A stretch of 54,879 nucleotides of DNA from CAZDSS01 sp964508185 (lineage in GTDB: Bacteria > Pseudomonadota > Alphaproteobacteria > Sphingomonadales > Govanellaceae). The position numbers and the translations under genes were made by a program. Location: positions 1 to 54,879 of the forward strand of contig CAZDSS010000004.1 of NCBI GenBank assembly GCA_964508185.1, given 5' to 3'. Of this stretch, positions 9,160 through 17,612 are shown in pieces. A model generated the notes under the pieces. The model saw only the letters and a program-made list of their open reading frames with translations. It did no database searches and had not been told where the DNA came from. The number at the start of each line of letters is the position of its first letter. Within the stretch, counting starts at the first letter, position 1.

Positions 9160-9591
9160 TCAGCGCAGCGGCGTCGGCGACATGCGCGTGCGGTTCACCC
9201 GGCGGTCGCGGCGCGAGGTCTGGGCCTGGAAGGCCATGGCGCAGTGATCCTCGCAATAGGGCGCGCCGGAGGCCGACGGCTTGCCGCAGAAATGGAAATC
9301 CGGCTCGCCGGGATGGCCGATGGGCCATTTGCACATGCGGTCCGTGAGGTCGAGGAGCGTGATGCGCTGCTTGGGCTGCTTCTTCTCCGGAGCCTTCTTG
9401 ACCGCCGCGGGCCGCGCCTTCACCGCCTCGCCCTTGACCGGCGACGGGCGGGACGCAAGCCCCATGCGGTGAGCCTTGCCGATCACCGCATTGCGCGTGA
9501 CCCCGCCGAGCTCGGACGCGATCTGGCTTGCGCTCAGGCCCTTTTCCCAAAGCTCCTTCAAAGTTGCGACGCGCTCGTCCGTCCAAGACAT
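9160..9591 (-). CDS. gcrA: GcrA cell-cycle transcriptional regulator
   Basis: A 143-residue protein. The N-terminal helix-turn-helix (MSWTDERVATLKELW, ASQIASELGG, TRNAVIGKAHRMGL, residues 1-45) is diagnostic of GcrA. A basic Ala/Lys/Pro linker follows, then a conserved C-terminal block with CKWPIG, FHFCGK and PYCEDHC, which contacts sigma70. GcrA is a master regulator in alphaproteobacteria that works with RNA polymerase sigma70 at promoters carrying GANTC sites methylated by CcrM, so its presence implies a ccrM gene elsewhere. ATG 9591 has AAGGAAA six bases upstream. It ends at a strong terminator. Confidence 0.95.
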   Translation of the reverse strand: MSWTDERVATLKELWEKGLSASQIASELGGVTRNAVIGKAHRMGLASRPSPVKGEAVKARPAAVKKAPEKKQPKQRITLLDLTDRMCKWPIGHPGEPDFHFCGKPSASGAPYCEDHCAMAFQAQTSRRDRRVNRTRMSPTPLR

Positions 9592-9654
9592 GCAGGATTT
9601 CCTTAAAAGCTAGACTGGTTCAGCCTCCTTAGCTAATGGCGGCGCCCGCGAAAA

Positions 9655-10608
9655 TCAAGGGCGCGCGCGAGCGCTCCGCCGCCGCAGGACGGCGGCGACG
9701 GGCAGGAGGGCGAGGAACAGGCCCGCCCCCGCCGGGGCGCTCACCGCCGCAGGCTGGAGGAGTTCCGCCATGCGCGCCGCGAACAGCTGATGGACGGCGG
9801 TGGTCGGATGCATATGGTCCCAGAAGAGGTGGGACTCGGGATCGCTGCAGACCGACATGTCCGGAATCCGGGTGAGGCAGGCCTCCGTCAGATTGGTGAT
9901 TCCGAGGTCGCCCGCATCGGCCAGGATCTCGTTCATCAGGGCGAAGCTGTCGAGGATCACCGCATCGGCGAACAGGGCGGAGATCGCCGCCGCGAGCTCC
10001 GCGTTGAGCGCGCCCGCGAGCGCCGTCAGCTGGTCCGACAGCCCCGCCTCCCGCGACTGCGGCGTGAGGCCGATATCAGGAATATTGCCGATGATGAGCT
10101 TCTGCGCGCCGAGCGCCTGCAGCGTCCCCGCGGCGTTCAGGATGTTGCCGATGGTCTCGGCGAACATGAGGCCGATCTGCTCTTCCGTCGCATCGGGGGG
10201 CAGAAGGGCGAAATCGTTGCTGCCCGCCCAGATGAAATAGACCGCGTCCGGGTCCACACCCCCGGGATTGCCGGCGGCGAAGGCCTGCACCTGCTGCTGC
10301 AGCCCGGCATATTGCCCAGGCGACTGGTTTGCGATGTTGTGCGTCCCCGTGGTCGCGCCCGCAACCGCATGGCTTTCGACCGCAATGCCGTAATCGTTCG
10401 CGAGGTAATCCACCCAGATGGGGCCGTTGGAGAAGCGGCCTTCATGATAGGGCGGCACCGGCGGATCGGTGTGACCCGACGCTTCATAGAGATTTCCAGG
10501 GTCTGACAGGCTGTCGCCGAAGACGATGAGCTTTGGAACTGGACCGGCATGGACGGTGGCGAAGGACAGAACGAACAACGCGGCAAGCCCGCCAAACCAC
10601 ACTCTCAT
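9655..10608 (-). CDS. Secreted SGNH/GDSL-family esterase/lipase with possible PEP-CTERM-like C-terminal sorting tail
   Basis: A 317-residue exported hydrolase. A signal peptide (MRVWFGGLAALFVLSFATVHA) precedes the GDSL block VFGDSLSDPGN with the nucleophilic serine. Further on come GPIWVDYLA, IWAGSNDF (oxyanion Asn) and WDHMHPTTAVH with the catalytic Asp and His. This is the plant-lipase/thermolabile-hemolysin-like SGNH group. The last 29 residues form a short motif (VSAPAG), a hydrophobic helix and an RRR-rich end, resembling the VPLPA/PEP-CTERM sorting signals of exosortase systems. The frame is open upstream, but ATG 10608 has AGGGGG at correct spacing and starts the signal peptide. Confidence 0.85.
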   Translation of the reverse strand: MRVWFGGLAALFVLSFATVHAGPVPKLIVFGDSLSDPGNLYEASGHTDPPVPPYHEGRFSNGPIWVDYLANDYGIAVESHAVAGATTGTHNIANQSPGQYAGLQQQVQAFAAGNPGGVDPDAVYFIWAGSNDFALLPPDATEEQIGLMFAETIGNILNAAGTLQALGAQKLIIGNIPDIGLTPQSREAGLSDQLTALAGALNAELAAAISALFADAVILDSFALMNEILADAGDLGITNLTEACLTRIPDMSVCSDPESHLFWDHMHPTTAVHQLFAARMAELLQPAAVSAPAGAGLFLALLPVAAVLRRRSARARP

Positions 10609-10787
10609 GAGCGCACCCCCTGTTAAGTCGAAATGAATAGGAACACAGCTTATCAAGCTCTTTCTGATTAGGAAAATCTATTTAGAGGGGATCCCGCGGG
10701 CTCACGCGCTTTTTCTCCGGCTTGTCACCGGGAGGACACTTGGATAAGGTCCCCCAATCCCACAGGTACCGCGGCAGGAGAACGCAT

Positions 10788-11603
10788 TTGCCTTCCAATC
10801 CAGGACAGCATCCGGTCTTCGCCGAACGCCGCATCGGCGTGGTGAACTGGCGCGGCCTCTGGACCATGTACATGAAGGAGGTGCGCCGCTTCTGGAAGGT
10901 GGTGACCCAGACCGTGGTCGCGCCTGCGATCACCACCATGCTGTTCATGGCGATCTTCACCCTCGCCCTGGGCGGCGCAGGCCGCGGCCCGGGTGACGTG
11001 CCCTTCGCGCTGTTCCTCGCCCCCGGCCTCATCATCATGGCGGTGCTGCAGAACGCCTTCGCCAATACCTCGTCCTCGATCCTGATCGCCAAGGTGCAGG
11101 GCAATATCGTGGACGTGCTCATGCCACCCCTGAGCGCAGGCGAGCTCACCTTCGCCTATGCCATGGGCGGGGTGACACGGGGGCTCGTGGTGGGCGTCGC
11201 GGTCGCGGCCCTGATGGCGTTCTTCGTCGATCTCGAGGTCGCGAGCTGGGCCGCCATTCTGTATTTCAGCTTCAACGCCTCGCTCATGCTGTCGCTCATC
11301 GGCATCGTCACCGGGATCTGGGCGGAGAAGTTCGACCATGCGGCGGCGGTCACCAATTTCGTGGTGATTCCCCTGTCCTTCCTGTCCGGCACCTTCTATT
11401 CCATCGACCGGCTGCCGGGCATCTGGCACAAGGTCAGCCAGTACAATCCCTTCTTCTATCTGATCGACGGCTTCCGCTACGGCTTCATCGGCCGCGCCGA
11501 CGGGTCGCTCGAGGTGGGGATCGTGCTGGTGGCGCTTCTCAATATCGCGCTCTGGATCGCCTGCTATCTGCTGTTCCGCCGCGGCTACAAGCTGCGGCCC
11601 TGA
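10788..11603 (+). CDS. ABC-2 type transporter permease
   Basis: A 271-residue integral membrane protein with about six predicted helices. It has the ABC-2 family layout: a cytoplasmic N-terminus (VNWRGLWTMYMKEVRRFWKV), FLAPGLIIMAVLQNAFAN and a re-entrant FLSGTFYSIDRLP loop before the last helices. Related permeases export polysaccharides, drugs or lipids with a separate ATPase. No partner ATPase lies next to it: upstream is the divergent esterase and downstream is argD. The TTG at 10788 is chosen because GGCAGGAG lies seven bases upstream and no better in-frame ATG precedes the first helix. ATG 10866 is an alternative. Confidence 0.82.
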   Translation: MPSNPGQHPVFAERRIGVVNWRGLWTMYMKEVRRFWKVVTQTVVAPAITTMLFMAIFTLALGGAGRGPGDVPFALFLAPGLIIMAVLQNAFANTSSSILIAKVQGNIVDVLMPPLSAGELTFAYAMGGVTRGLVVGVAVAALMAFFVDLEVASWAAILYFSFNASLMLSLIGIVTGIWAEKFDHAAAVTNFVVIPLSFLSGTFYSIDRLPGIWHKVSQYNPFFYLIDGFRYGFIGRADGSLEVGIVLVALLNIALWIACYLLFRRGYKLRP

Positions 11604-11678
11604 GCGCGCCTCCGGGCGGGTCCATGAGCGGGCCGGGGCCCCGCCCTTCGCGCCGCGGCGACCACCCGCGCGCACCCG

Positions 11679-11707
11679 TTGACTTCCGCCGGGGCCAATC
11701 CCATAAT
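11679..11707 (+). promoter_or_regulatory. Predicted sigma70 promoter of argD-argF-hslO
   Basis: TTGACT (11679-11684) and CATAAT (11702-11707) are separated by exactly 17 bases, close to the sigma70 consensus. Transcription would begin near 11714, some 47 bases before the argD start. Confidence 0.7.
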
Positions 11708-11721
11708 CCCCGACTTTTCCG

Positions 11722-11738
11722 GGGCCTTGCAAAGGCCC
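11722..11738 (+). promoter_or_regulatory. Small hairpin in the argD leader
   Basis: GGGCCTT and AAGGCCC form a perfect 7-bp stem around a GCA loop, between the predicted start of transcription and the argD start codon. No T-run follows, so it is not a plain terminator. It could affect mRNA stability or translation. Function is not established. Confidence 0.4.
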
Positions 11739-11760
11739 TGTTCCAATATGGGTCAACGCC

Positions 11761-12975
11761 ATGAGAAACGCCGCCCTTGCCGAGGAAAGTCTGACGCCGC
11801 CCGTGATGCCGATCTATGCGCGCGCCGATCTTCGCGTCGCGCGTGGAGAGGGGGCTTATCTCTATGACGAAGCCGGGCGACGCTATCTGGATTTCGCCGC
11901 AGGGATCGCCGTCAACTGCCTTGGCCATGCCCATCCGAAGCTCATCGAGGCGCTGCACGAACAGGCCCAGAAGATCTGGCATTGCTCCAACATCTTCCAC
12001 ATTCCGGGGCAGGAAGTGCTGGCGAAGAAACTGACCGACCATTCCTTCGCCGACACGGTGTTCTTCACCAATTCGGGGGCGGAAGCGGTCGAATGCAGCA
12101 TCAAGGTCGCGCGCAAGTATCACCATGAGAACGGCGCGCCGGAGCGCTATCGCCTCATCACCTTCGAGGGCGCGTTCCACGGCCGCACCCTTGCGACCAT
12201 CGCGGCGTCCGGCCAGGAAAAGCTCCTGAAGGGCTTCGGGCCGAAGGTGGACGGCTTCGACCAGGTGCCGTTCGGCGATCTCGCCGCGGCGGAAGCGGCG
12301 ATCACGCCCGAGACCGCGGGCTTCCTCATCGAGCCCGTGCAGGGCGAGGGCGGCATCCGCCCGGCGTCGCCCGAGTTCCTGAAAGGCCTGCGCAAGCTGG
12401 CGGACGACCACGGCCTGCTTCTGATCTTCGACGAGATCCAGTGCGGCATGGGGCGCACGGGCAAGCTCTTCGCCCATGAATGGGCGGGGGTGAAGCCCGA
12501 CATCCTGGCATCCGCCAAGGGCATCGGCGGCGGTTTCCCGCTGGGCGCCTGCCTTGCGACCGCGCGCGCCGCGTCCGGCATGGGGATCGGCAGCCACGGC
12601 TCCACCTATGGCGGCAATCCGCTGGCGATGGCCGTGGGCAATGCGGTGTTCGACGAGCTCATGAAGCCCGGCTTCCTCGACCATGTGAACGAGGTCGCCC
12701 GCTATTTCCGCGAACAGCTTGAAGCCCTCGCGGCGCGGCGGGCGGACGTGGTGGACGGCGTGCGCGGCCTCGGCCTGATGGTGGGCCTCCGCCTCCGCCA
12801 GGCGCCGGGGGATTTCCTGACGGAAGCGCGGCGGCGCGGCCTGCTGCTGGTCTCCGCCGGGGACAATGTGGTGCGCATGGTGCCGCCGCTCATCATCGAG
12901 CGCGCCCATGTGGACGAGGCGATCTCCATTCTGGACGAGTCCTGCGGCGCCCTGGCGTCCGCCGCAGCGTCCTGA
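11761..12975 (+). CDS. argD: Acetylornithine aminotransferase
   Basis: A 404-residue cytoplasmic class III PLP aminotransferase that converts N-acetylglutamate semialdehyde to acetylornithine in arginine synthesis. Visible features include FAAGIAVNCLGHAHP near the N-terminus, FFTNSGAEAVE, FEGAFHGRT, LLIFDEIQCGMGRTG (PLP-contacting Asp) and the Schiff-base lysine K253 in ASAKGIGGGFPLG. Length is normal. The start has no clear Shine-Dalgarno sequence; ATG 11806 (MPIYARADL) is an alternative. It opens the argD-argF-hslO operon typical of alphaproteobacteria, with argF 43 bases downstream, and has a good promoter at 11679-11707. Confidence 0.94.
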   Translation: MRNAALAEESLTPPVMPIYARADLRVARGEGAYLYDEAGRRYLDFAAGIAVNCLGHAHPKLIEALHEQAQKIWHCSNIFHIPGQEVLAKKLTDHSFADTVFFTNSGAEAVECSIKVARKYHHENGAPERYRLITFEGAFHGRTLATIAASGQEKLLKGFGPKVDGFDQVPFGDLAAAEAAITPETAGFLIEPVQGEGGIRPASPEFLKGLRKLADDHGLLLIFDEIQCGMGRTGKLFAHEWAGVKPDILASAKGIGGGFPLGACLATARAASGMGIGSHGSTYGGNPLAMAVGNAVFDELMKPGFLDHVNEVARYFREQLEALAARRADVVDGVRGLGLMVGLRLRQAPGDFLTEARRRGLLLVSAGDNVVRMVPPLIIERAHVDEAISILDESCGALASAAAS

Positions 12976-13018
12976 GCTCACTGGCGCATAACCCAAGACA
13001 TTACCGAAAGACAGCCCC

Positions 13019-13981
13019 ATGATGACGGACCAGGCTACCCGGGCCGAGACACGCGATTTTCTGGATCTTCACGAGATTCCGCGGGCGGAATTGCGGCGCA
13101 TCATCGATCACGCGGCGGCCATGAAGCAGGCGCGGCGCGGGCGCCCCAAGGGTGCGGTCGAAAGCAGCGCGCCGCTCAGGGATTACGCGCTCGCCATGAT
13201 CTTCGAGAAGTCGTCCACCCGCACTCGGGTCTCCTTCGAGATGGCCATGCATCAGCTGGGCGGGCGCAGCATCGTCATGCAGGGCAACGACATGCAGCTC
13301 GGCCGCGGGGAATCGGTGGCCGACACGGCGCGGGTGCTGTCGCGCTACGTGGACGCCATCATGCTGCGCGCCAACAGCCACAAGACCCTGCTGGAGCTGG
13401 CCGAGCATGCGGACGTGCCGGTCATCAACGCGCTGACCGACCTCACCCATCCCTGCCAGGTGATGGCCGACGTCATGACCTTCGAGGAGCTGCGCGGCGA
13501 CATCGCGGGCCGCGTCGTCAGCTGGGTCGGCGACGGCAACAACATGGCGACCTCGTGGATTCATGCAGCGGCCCAGTTCGGCTGCGAGCTGCGCCTTGCC
13601 TGCCCTGCGGCCTACGCGCCGGATGCCGACGCCATCGCCTGGGCGCGGTCGCAAGGCGCCAGCATCGTCGTCACCGAGGATCCGGCGGCGGCGGTCGAAG
13701 GCAGCGACTGCGTCATCGCCGACACCTGGGTTTCCATGGGCGACGAGGACGTGGAGGAACGTCTTGCCGCCTTCAGGCCTTATCAGGTGAATGCCGAACT
13801 GATGGCCCGCGCCGATGCGGACGCCGTCTTCATGCATTGCCTGCCCGCCTATCGCGGCCGCGAGGTGTCGGAAGAGGTGCTCGAAGGCCCGCAATCGGTG
13901 GTCTGGGCCGAGGCCGAGAACCGCCTGCATGTGCAGAAGGCGATCCTGCTCTGGTGCCTGGGGCGGCTCGACTATCTCTGA
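13019..13981 (+). CDS. argF: Ornithine carbamoyltransferase
   Basis: A 320-residue enzyme making citrulline from ornithine and carbamoyl phosphate. The carbamoyl-phosphate site SSTRTR (about residues 64-69), the HPCQ motif in ALTDLTHPCQVMAD, the WVGDGNN segment and the ornithine-binding HCLPAYRGREV with its active-site cysteine are all present. The last differs slightly from the commoner HCLPAHRGEEV. It lies between argD and hslO on the same strand, with hslO beginning 17 bases after its stop. ATG 13019 and ATG 13022 are tandem start candidates. Confidence 0.95.
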   Translation: MMTDQATRAETRDFLDLHEIPRAELRRIIDHAAAMKQARRGRPKGAVESSAPLRDYALAMIFEKSSTRTRVSFEMAMHQLGGRSIVMQGNDMQLGRGESVADTARVLSRYVDAIMLRANSHKTLLELAEHADVPVINALTDLTHPCQVMADVMTFEELRGDIAGRVVSWVGDGNNMATSWIHAAAQFGCELRLACPAAYAPDADAIAWARSQGASIVVTEDPAAAVEGSDCVIADTWVSMGDEDVEERLAAFRPYQVNAELMARADADAVFMHCLPAYRGREVSEEVLEGPQSVVWAEAENRLHVQKAILLWCLGRLDYL

Positions 13982-13998
13982 GGGAGAGGACGTCTGCT

Positions 13999-14958
13999 GT
14001 GAGTTTCGAGTCCGATAGCGGCGACAGGATCAGCACCGATGTGGTGGTGCCCTTCGCCCTCGACGAGCGCGACGTGACCGGGCGGGTGACCCGCCTGTCC
14101 GCCATCGTGAACGACATCCTCGGCCGCCACGATTACCCCGATCTGGTCTCCGCCCTCCTCGGTCAGGCGCTCGCCATGACGGCGCTTCTCGGCAGCATGA
14201 TGAAGAGCGAAGGGATCTTCACCCTGCAGGCCAAGGGCGACGGCCCGATCAATCTTCTGGTGACCGATTTCGTCGCCGCCGCGGGCGCGGACGGCGCCAT
14301 TTCCATCGGCGGAATCCTGCGCGGCTATGCGCGCTATGACGAGGATGCGGTGGCGGCGCTCGATGCGGGCGAAAGCGACCTTCAGCGCCTCATGGGCAAG
14401 GGCTATCTCGCCTTCACCCTCGACCAGGGGGAGGACACGGAGCGATATCAGGGGATCGTGTCGCTGGAAGGCCAGACGCTGGATGACTGCGCGCGCAACT
14501 ATTTCGAAAATTCGGAGCAGATCCCGGCCGAGATCGTAAGTTACTGCGGCAAGCTTTCGGACGACGCCGACGGGCCGCGCTGGTCCGCGGGCAGCATCAT
14601 GATCCGCCATCTTCCCGCGACCGGCGGCCGCGCGCGCACGCGCACGCCGGAACAGCGGACCGAGGACTGGTCCCATTCGAAGATCCTGCTATCTAGCCTG
14701 CGCCGCGACGAGCTTCTCGATCCCGCGCTCCCGCTCCACGATCTTCTGTTCCGCCTCTATCACGAGGACGGGGTGCGGGTCTTCAGCCCGGCCCATCTCG
14801 GGCTCGGCTGCCGCTGCAGCCGCGAGCGGCTGGAGACCGTGATCCGCACCTTCTCGCCCGAGGATCGCGCCCACATGATGGTGAACGGCGTGATCTCCGC
14901 CATCTGCGAGTTCTGCAAGACGGAATACGTCTTCAACCCGGCGGATTTCGAAAACTGA
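13999..14958 (+). CDS. hslO: Redox-regulated chaperone Hsp33
   Basis: A 319-residue cytoplasmic holdase activated by oxidation. The C-terminal zinc-binding redox switch is intact: CxC in GCRCSRE (about residues 271-273) and CxxC in CEFCKTEY (about 302-305). The N-terminal domain has the family block YPDLVSALLGQALAMTALLG. The GTG start at 13999 is chosen because GGGAGAGGA precedes it after the argF stop; the frame is open further upstream only as a shadow of argF. The stop lies six bases from the end of the convergent trkH. Confidence 0.94.
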   Translation: MSFESDSGDRISTDVVVPFALDERDVTGRVTRLSAIVNDILGRHDYPDLVSALLGQALAMTALLGSMMKSEGIFTLQAKGDGPINLLVTDFVAAAGADGAISIGGILRGYARYDEDAVAALDAGESDLQRLMGKGYLAFTLDQGEDTERYQGIVSLEGQTLDDCARNYFENSEQIPAEIVSYCGKLSDDADGPRWSAGSIMIRHLPATGGRARTRTPEQRTEDWSHSKILLSSLRRDELLDPALPLHDLLFRLYHEDGVRVFSPAHLGLGCRCSRERLETVIRTFSPEDRAHMMVNGVISAICEFCKTEYVFNPADFEN

Positions 14959-14964
14959 CCCCGG

Positions 14965-16413
14965 TCACGCCCGCCAGAAGGCGGGGGTGAGCAGCACGAG
15001 GATGGTGAAAAGCTCCAGCCGGCCGAGCACCATGCCGATGGACAAGAGCCATTTGGCGGCGTTCGGCAGCGGCTGGTAATTGCCCGCGGGCCCGATGATG
15101 TCGCCAAGGGCGGGGCCCACATTGGCGAGCGACGCAACAGCGCCCGACGCCGCCGTGGTCATGTCGAGCCCCGTCGCCATGAGCGCGACGGTGAGCGCGA
15201 GAAAGCTCAGGATGAAGAGGAACAGGAAGCTCATCACCGAGCCGAGGGTTGCGGTCGAGACCGGCCGTCCGTTGTAGCGCGGCGTGAAGACGCCGTGGGG
15301 CTGCAGCAGAAGCCGGAGGCGCGTGCGGATCATGGAAATCAGGATCCAGAAGCGGAACATCTTGATCCCGCCGGAGCTCGAGCCCGCGCAGCCGCCGGTG
15401 AAGGACACGAAGAAGAAGAGCACCACCGCGAAGGTGCCCCAGAGCTGATAATCCGTGGTGGCGAAGCCGCTTCCCGTCATCACCGCCACCAGGTTGAAGG
15501 ACGCGTACCGGAAGGCGGTCACCGGATGCTGCCCCTGGCCGAGCCACAGCCAGAGGGTGAGCAGCGCGACGAGCGCCGCCATCAGCCCGAAATAGAGCTG
15601 CACCTGATTGTCGCGGAACAGCGCCCGCGGATTGCCGTGGACGGCGCGGAAATAGAGGGTGAAGGGCACCGCGGCCAGGGCCATGAACACGGTCACCACC
15701 GCCTCGACCAGCACGCTGTCATAGTGGCCGATGGACGCGTCGAAGACCGAGAAGCCCCCGGTCGCCACCGTCGCGAAGGCGTGGGCCACCGCCTCGAACA
15801 GCGGCATGCCCACCGCCCAGTAGGCGAGGATGCAAAGGGCGGTGATCGCAAGATAGACGCGGATGATGATCCCGGCGAGCTGGCCGATCCGGGGCACGAT
15901 CTTCTCCGAGCTGTCGGAGAATTCGGTGCGGAACAGCTGATAGCCCGCGATCTGCAGGGCGGGCATGATGCTGAGCACCATGACGATGATCCCGACGCCA
16001 CCGAGCCATTGCAGGATCGCCCGCCAGATGAGAAGCCCGGGCGGCGCCGTATCGAGGCCCGAGATGACCGTGGCGCCCGTGGTGGTGAGCCCCGACACGG
16101 CTTCGAAGAAGGCGTCGGTGTAGGAGAGGCGCAGCTCGGAAAAGACAAGGGGCAGGGCGCCGAAGGCCGGAAGGATCAGCCACACCGAGGACGTGAGCAG
16201 GAATGCCTGACGCATGGCAAGCCGCATCCCCGCCCCGCGATTGGTGAAGACGAGGGCGACGCCGATGAATTCCGTCACCCCCGCCGCGGCGAGGAAGACC
16301 TGCCAGTCGGGGTTGGCGTAATAGAGGTCGATGGCAATGGGCACGGCCATGCCCAGGCCGAGCACGATCAGGAGAAGCCCGTTGATGTAAAGGACGGGCC
16401 GGAGATCGAGCAA
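14965..16413 (-). CDS. trkH: Trk-type potassium uptake protein TrkH
   Basis: A 482-residue inner-membrane K+ transporter subunit. Four pore loops carry the filter glycines expected of the family: TTTGATVIS, ATGGFS, TGSGFATT and NVGPALGDI. It would need the NAD-binding subunit TrkA, which is not in this window. The TTG start at 16413 has an excellent GGGAGGGGGA site immediately upstream. It is the last gene of a reverse-strand series metZ-apaG-folE-trkH, 28 bases after folE. Confidence 0.93.
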   Translation of the reverse strand: MLDLRPVLYINGLLLIVLGLGMAVPIAIDLYYANPDWQVFLAAAGVTEFIGVALVFTNRGAGMRLAMRQAFLLTSSVWLILPAFGALPLVFSELRLSYTDAFFEAVSGLTTTGATVISGLDTAPPGLLIWRAILQWLGGVGIIVMVLSIMPALQIAGYQLFRTEFSDSSEKIVPRIGQLAGIIIRVYLAITALCILAYWAVGMPLFEAVAHAFATVATGGFSVFDASIGHYDSVLVEAVVTVFMALAAVPFTLYFRAVHGNPRALFRDNQVQLYFGLMAALVALLTLWLWLGQGQHPVTAFRYASFNLVAVMTGSGFATTDYQLWGTFAVVLFFFVSFTGGCAGSSSGGIKMFRFWILISMIRTRLRLLLQPHGVFTPRYNGRPVSTATLGSVMSFLFLFILSFLALTVALMATGLDMTTAASGAVASLANVGPALGDIIGPAGNYQPLPNAAKWLLSIGMVLGRLELFTILVLLTPAFWRA

Positions 16414-16441
16414 GAGGTCCCCCTCCCGTTTCCCCTGCGCC

Positions 16442-17083
16442 TCAGCCTTCGAAGCGGTTCTGCGGATTGCCGATCATGGCCAGGAATTCCCGCCGGGTCT
16501 TCTCGTCCTCCCGGAAGGCGCCCAGCATGCAGCTCGTCACCATGGTGACGCCCTTCTTGTGCACGCCCCGCGTGGTCATGCATTGATGCGCCGCCTCGAT
16601 CACCACGGCCACGCCCTTGGGCTTCAGGATGTCATGGATGACGTTGGCGATCTGCGCCGTCATCTTCTCCTGCACCTGAAGGCGCCGGGCATAGGTTTCG
16701 ACCACCCGGGCGAGCTTGGAGATGCCCACCACCCGCTGGTCCGGAAGATAGCCCACATGGGCGCGGCCGATGATGGGCGCGAGATGATGCTCGCAATGGG
16801 ATTCGAAGGTGATGTCGCGCAGCATCACCATCTCGTCATAGCCCTCCACTTCCTCGAAGGTGCGCTGGAGATATTCCTCCGGGTCCTGGCCGTAGCCGCC
16901 GAACCATTCCTCGAAGGCGCGCACCACCCGCGCGGGGGTATCCACCAGCCCCTCGCGGGACGGGTCGTCGCCGGCCCAGCGCAGCAGGGTGCGCACCGCT
17001 TCCTCCGCCTCGGCGCGGCTCGGGCGGACAGGGGCGGACGACTTGGACATCACCAGCGCGGCGGGCTCGTTTTCCTTGTTCAT
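16442..17083 (-). CDS. folE: GTP cyclohydrolase I
   Basis: A 213-residue enzyme that converts GTP to dihydroneopterin triphosphate, the first step of tetrahydrofolate synthesis. Zinc and active-site motifs are clear: ESHCEHHLAPI, and HQCMTTRGVHK with the second zinc cysteine. GISKLARVVETYARRLQVQE is the family signature. ATG 17083 is preferred; the frame extends to a TTG at 17110 without a ribosome site. It follows apaG by 33 bases in the same direction. This genome segment also holds folC at 51306. Confidence 0.95.
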   Translation of the reverse strand: MNKENEPAALVMSKSSAPVRPSRAEAEEAVRTLLRWAGDDPSREGLVDTPARVVRAFEEWFGGYGQDPEEYLQRTFEEVEGYDEMVMLRDITFESHCEHHLAPIIGRAHVGYLPDQRVVGISKLARVVETYARRLQVQEKMTAQIANVIHDILKPKGVAVVIEAAHQCMTTRGVHKKGVTMVTSCMLGAFREDEKTRREFLAMIGNPQNRFEG

Positions 17084-17116
17084 GGCAGATGGGCTCTCAC
17101 TTGTGGCCAAGCGCGC

Positions 17117-17512
17117 TCAGTGGACGAGGCGCTTGTCGTGGGGGCTGTCCAGGGAGAAGGCCGGAATGGCCACCTCGAAGCTTTCGCCGCTCGTGATCGA
17201 AACCATGCTGTAGGTCCCGACCATGACCCCGGACGGCGTGGAAAGCGGCGCACCGCTCGTATATTCGTAGACCTCGCCCGGCGCGAGCACCGGCTGTTCG
17301 CCGACCACGCCCTCGCCGCGCACTTCCTGAACCCGGCCGAAGGCGTCGGTGATGCGCCAGAAACGGCTGCGCAGCTGGACGGTATCCTCGCCCTGGTTCT
17401 CGATCTGCACGCGATATCCCCAGACGTAGCGATTTTCTTCCGGCGCCGATTTCTCGCTCAGGAAGAACGGCTGGACGGTCACCAGGATGTGGCGTGTTAT
17501 GGCTTTGTACAT
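17117..17512 (-). CDS. apaG: ApaG domain protein
   Basis: A 131-residue single-domain protein with a fibronectin-III-like beta fold. Conserved stretches include ILVTVQPFFLSEKS, NRYVWGYRVQIENQGEDTVQL, RFWRITDAFG and the glycine-containing GVVGEQPVLAPGEVYEYTSG. ApaG has been linked to Mg2+/Co2+ resistance, but its biochemistry is poorly known. ATG 17512 has CGGAG six bases upstream; longer in-frame starts overlap metZ. Its position directly downstream of metZ is a frequent alphaproteobacterial arrangement. Confidence 0.92.
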   Translation of the reverse strand: MYKAITRHILVTVQPFFLSEKSAPEENRYVWGYRVQIENQGEDTVQLRSRFWRITDAFGRVQEVRGEGVVGEQPVLAPGEVYEYTSGAPLSTPSGVMVGTYSMVSITSGESFEVAIPAFSLDSPHDKRLVH

Positions 17513-17612
17513 GCTTGCTCCGTCCGGCGCGGCCATGTGGTCCGCCCGGCATTGTGCCGCGCGCCGTCCTTGCTTGTAAAGCGGGAAGCCGGACGGGTGA
17601 AAGGCCGCGCCG

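Noticed and set aside
2286..11603. Uup as ATPase partner of the ABC-2 permease
   Set aside because: Uup is an ABC-F protein with two cassettes, a family not involved in transport, and the genes are far apart.
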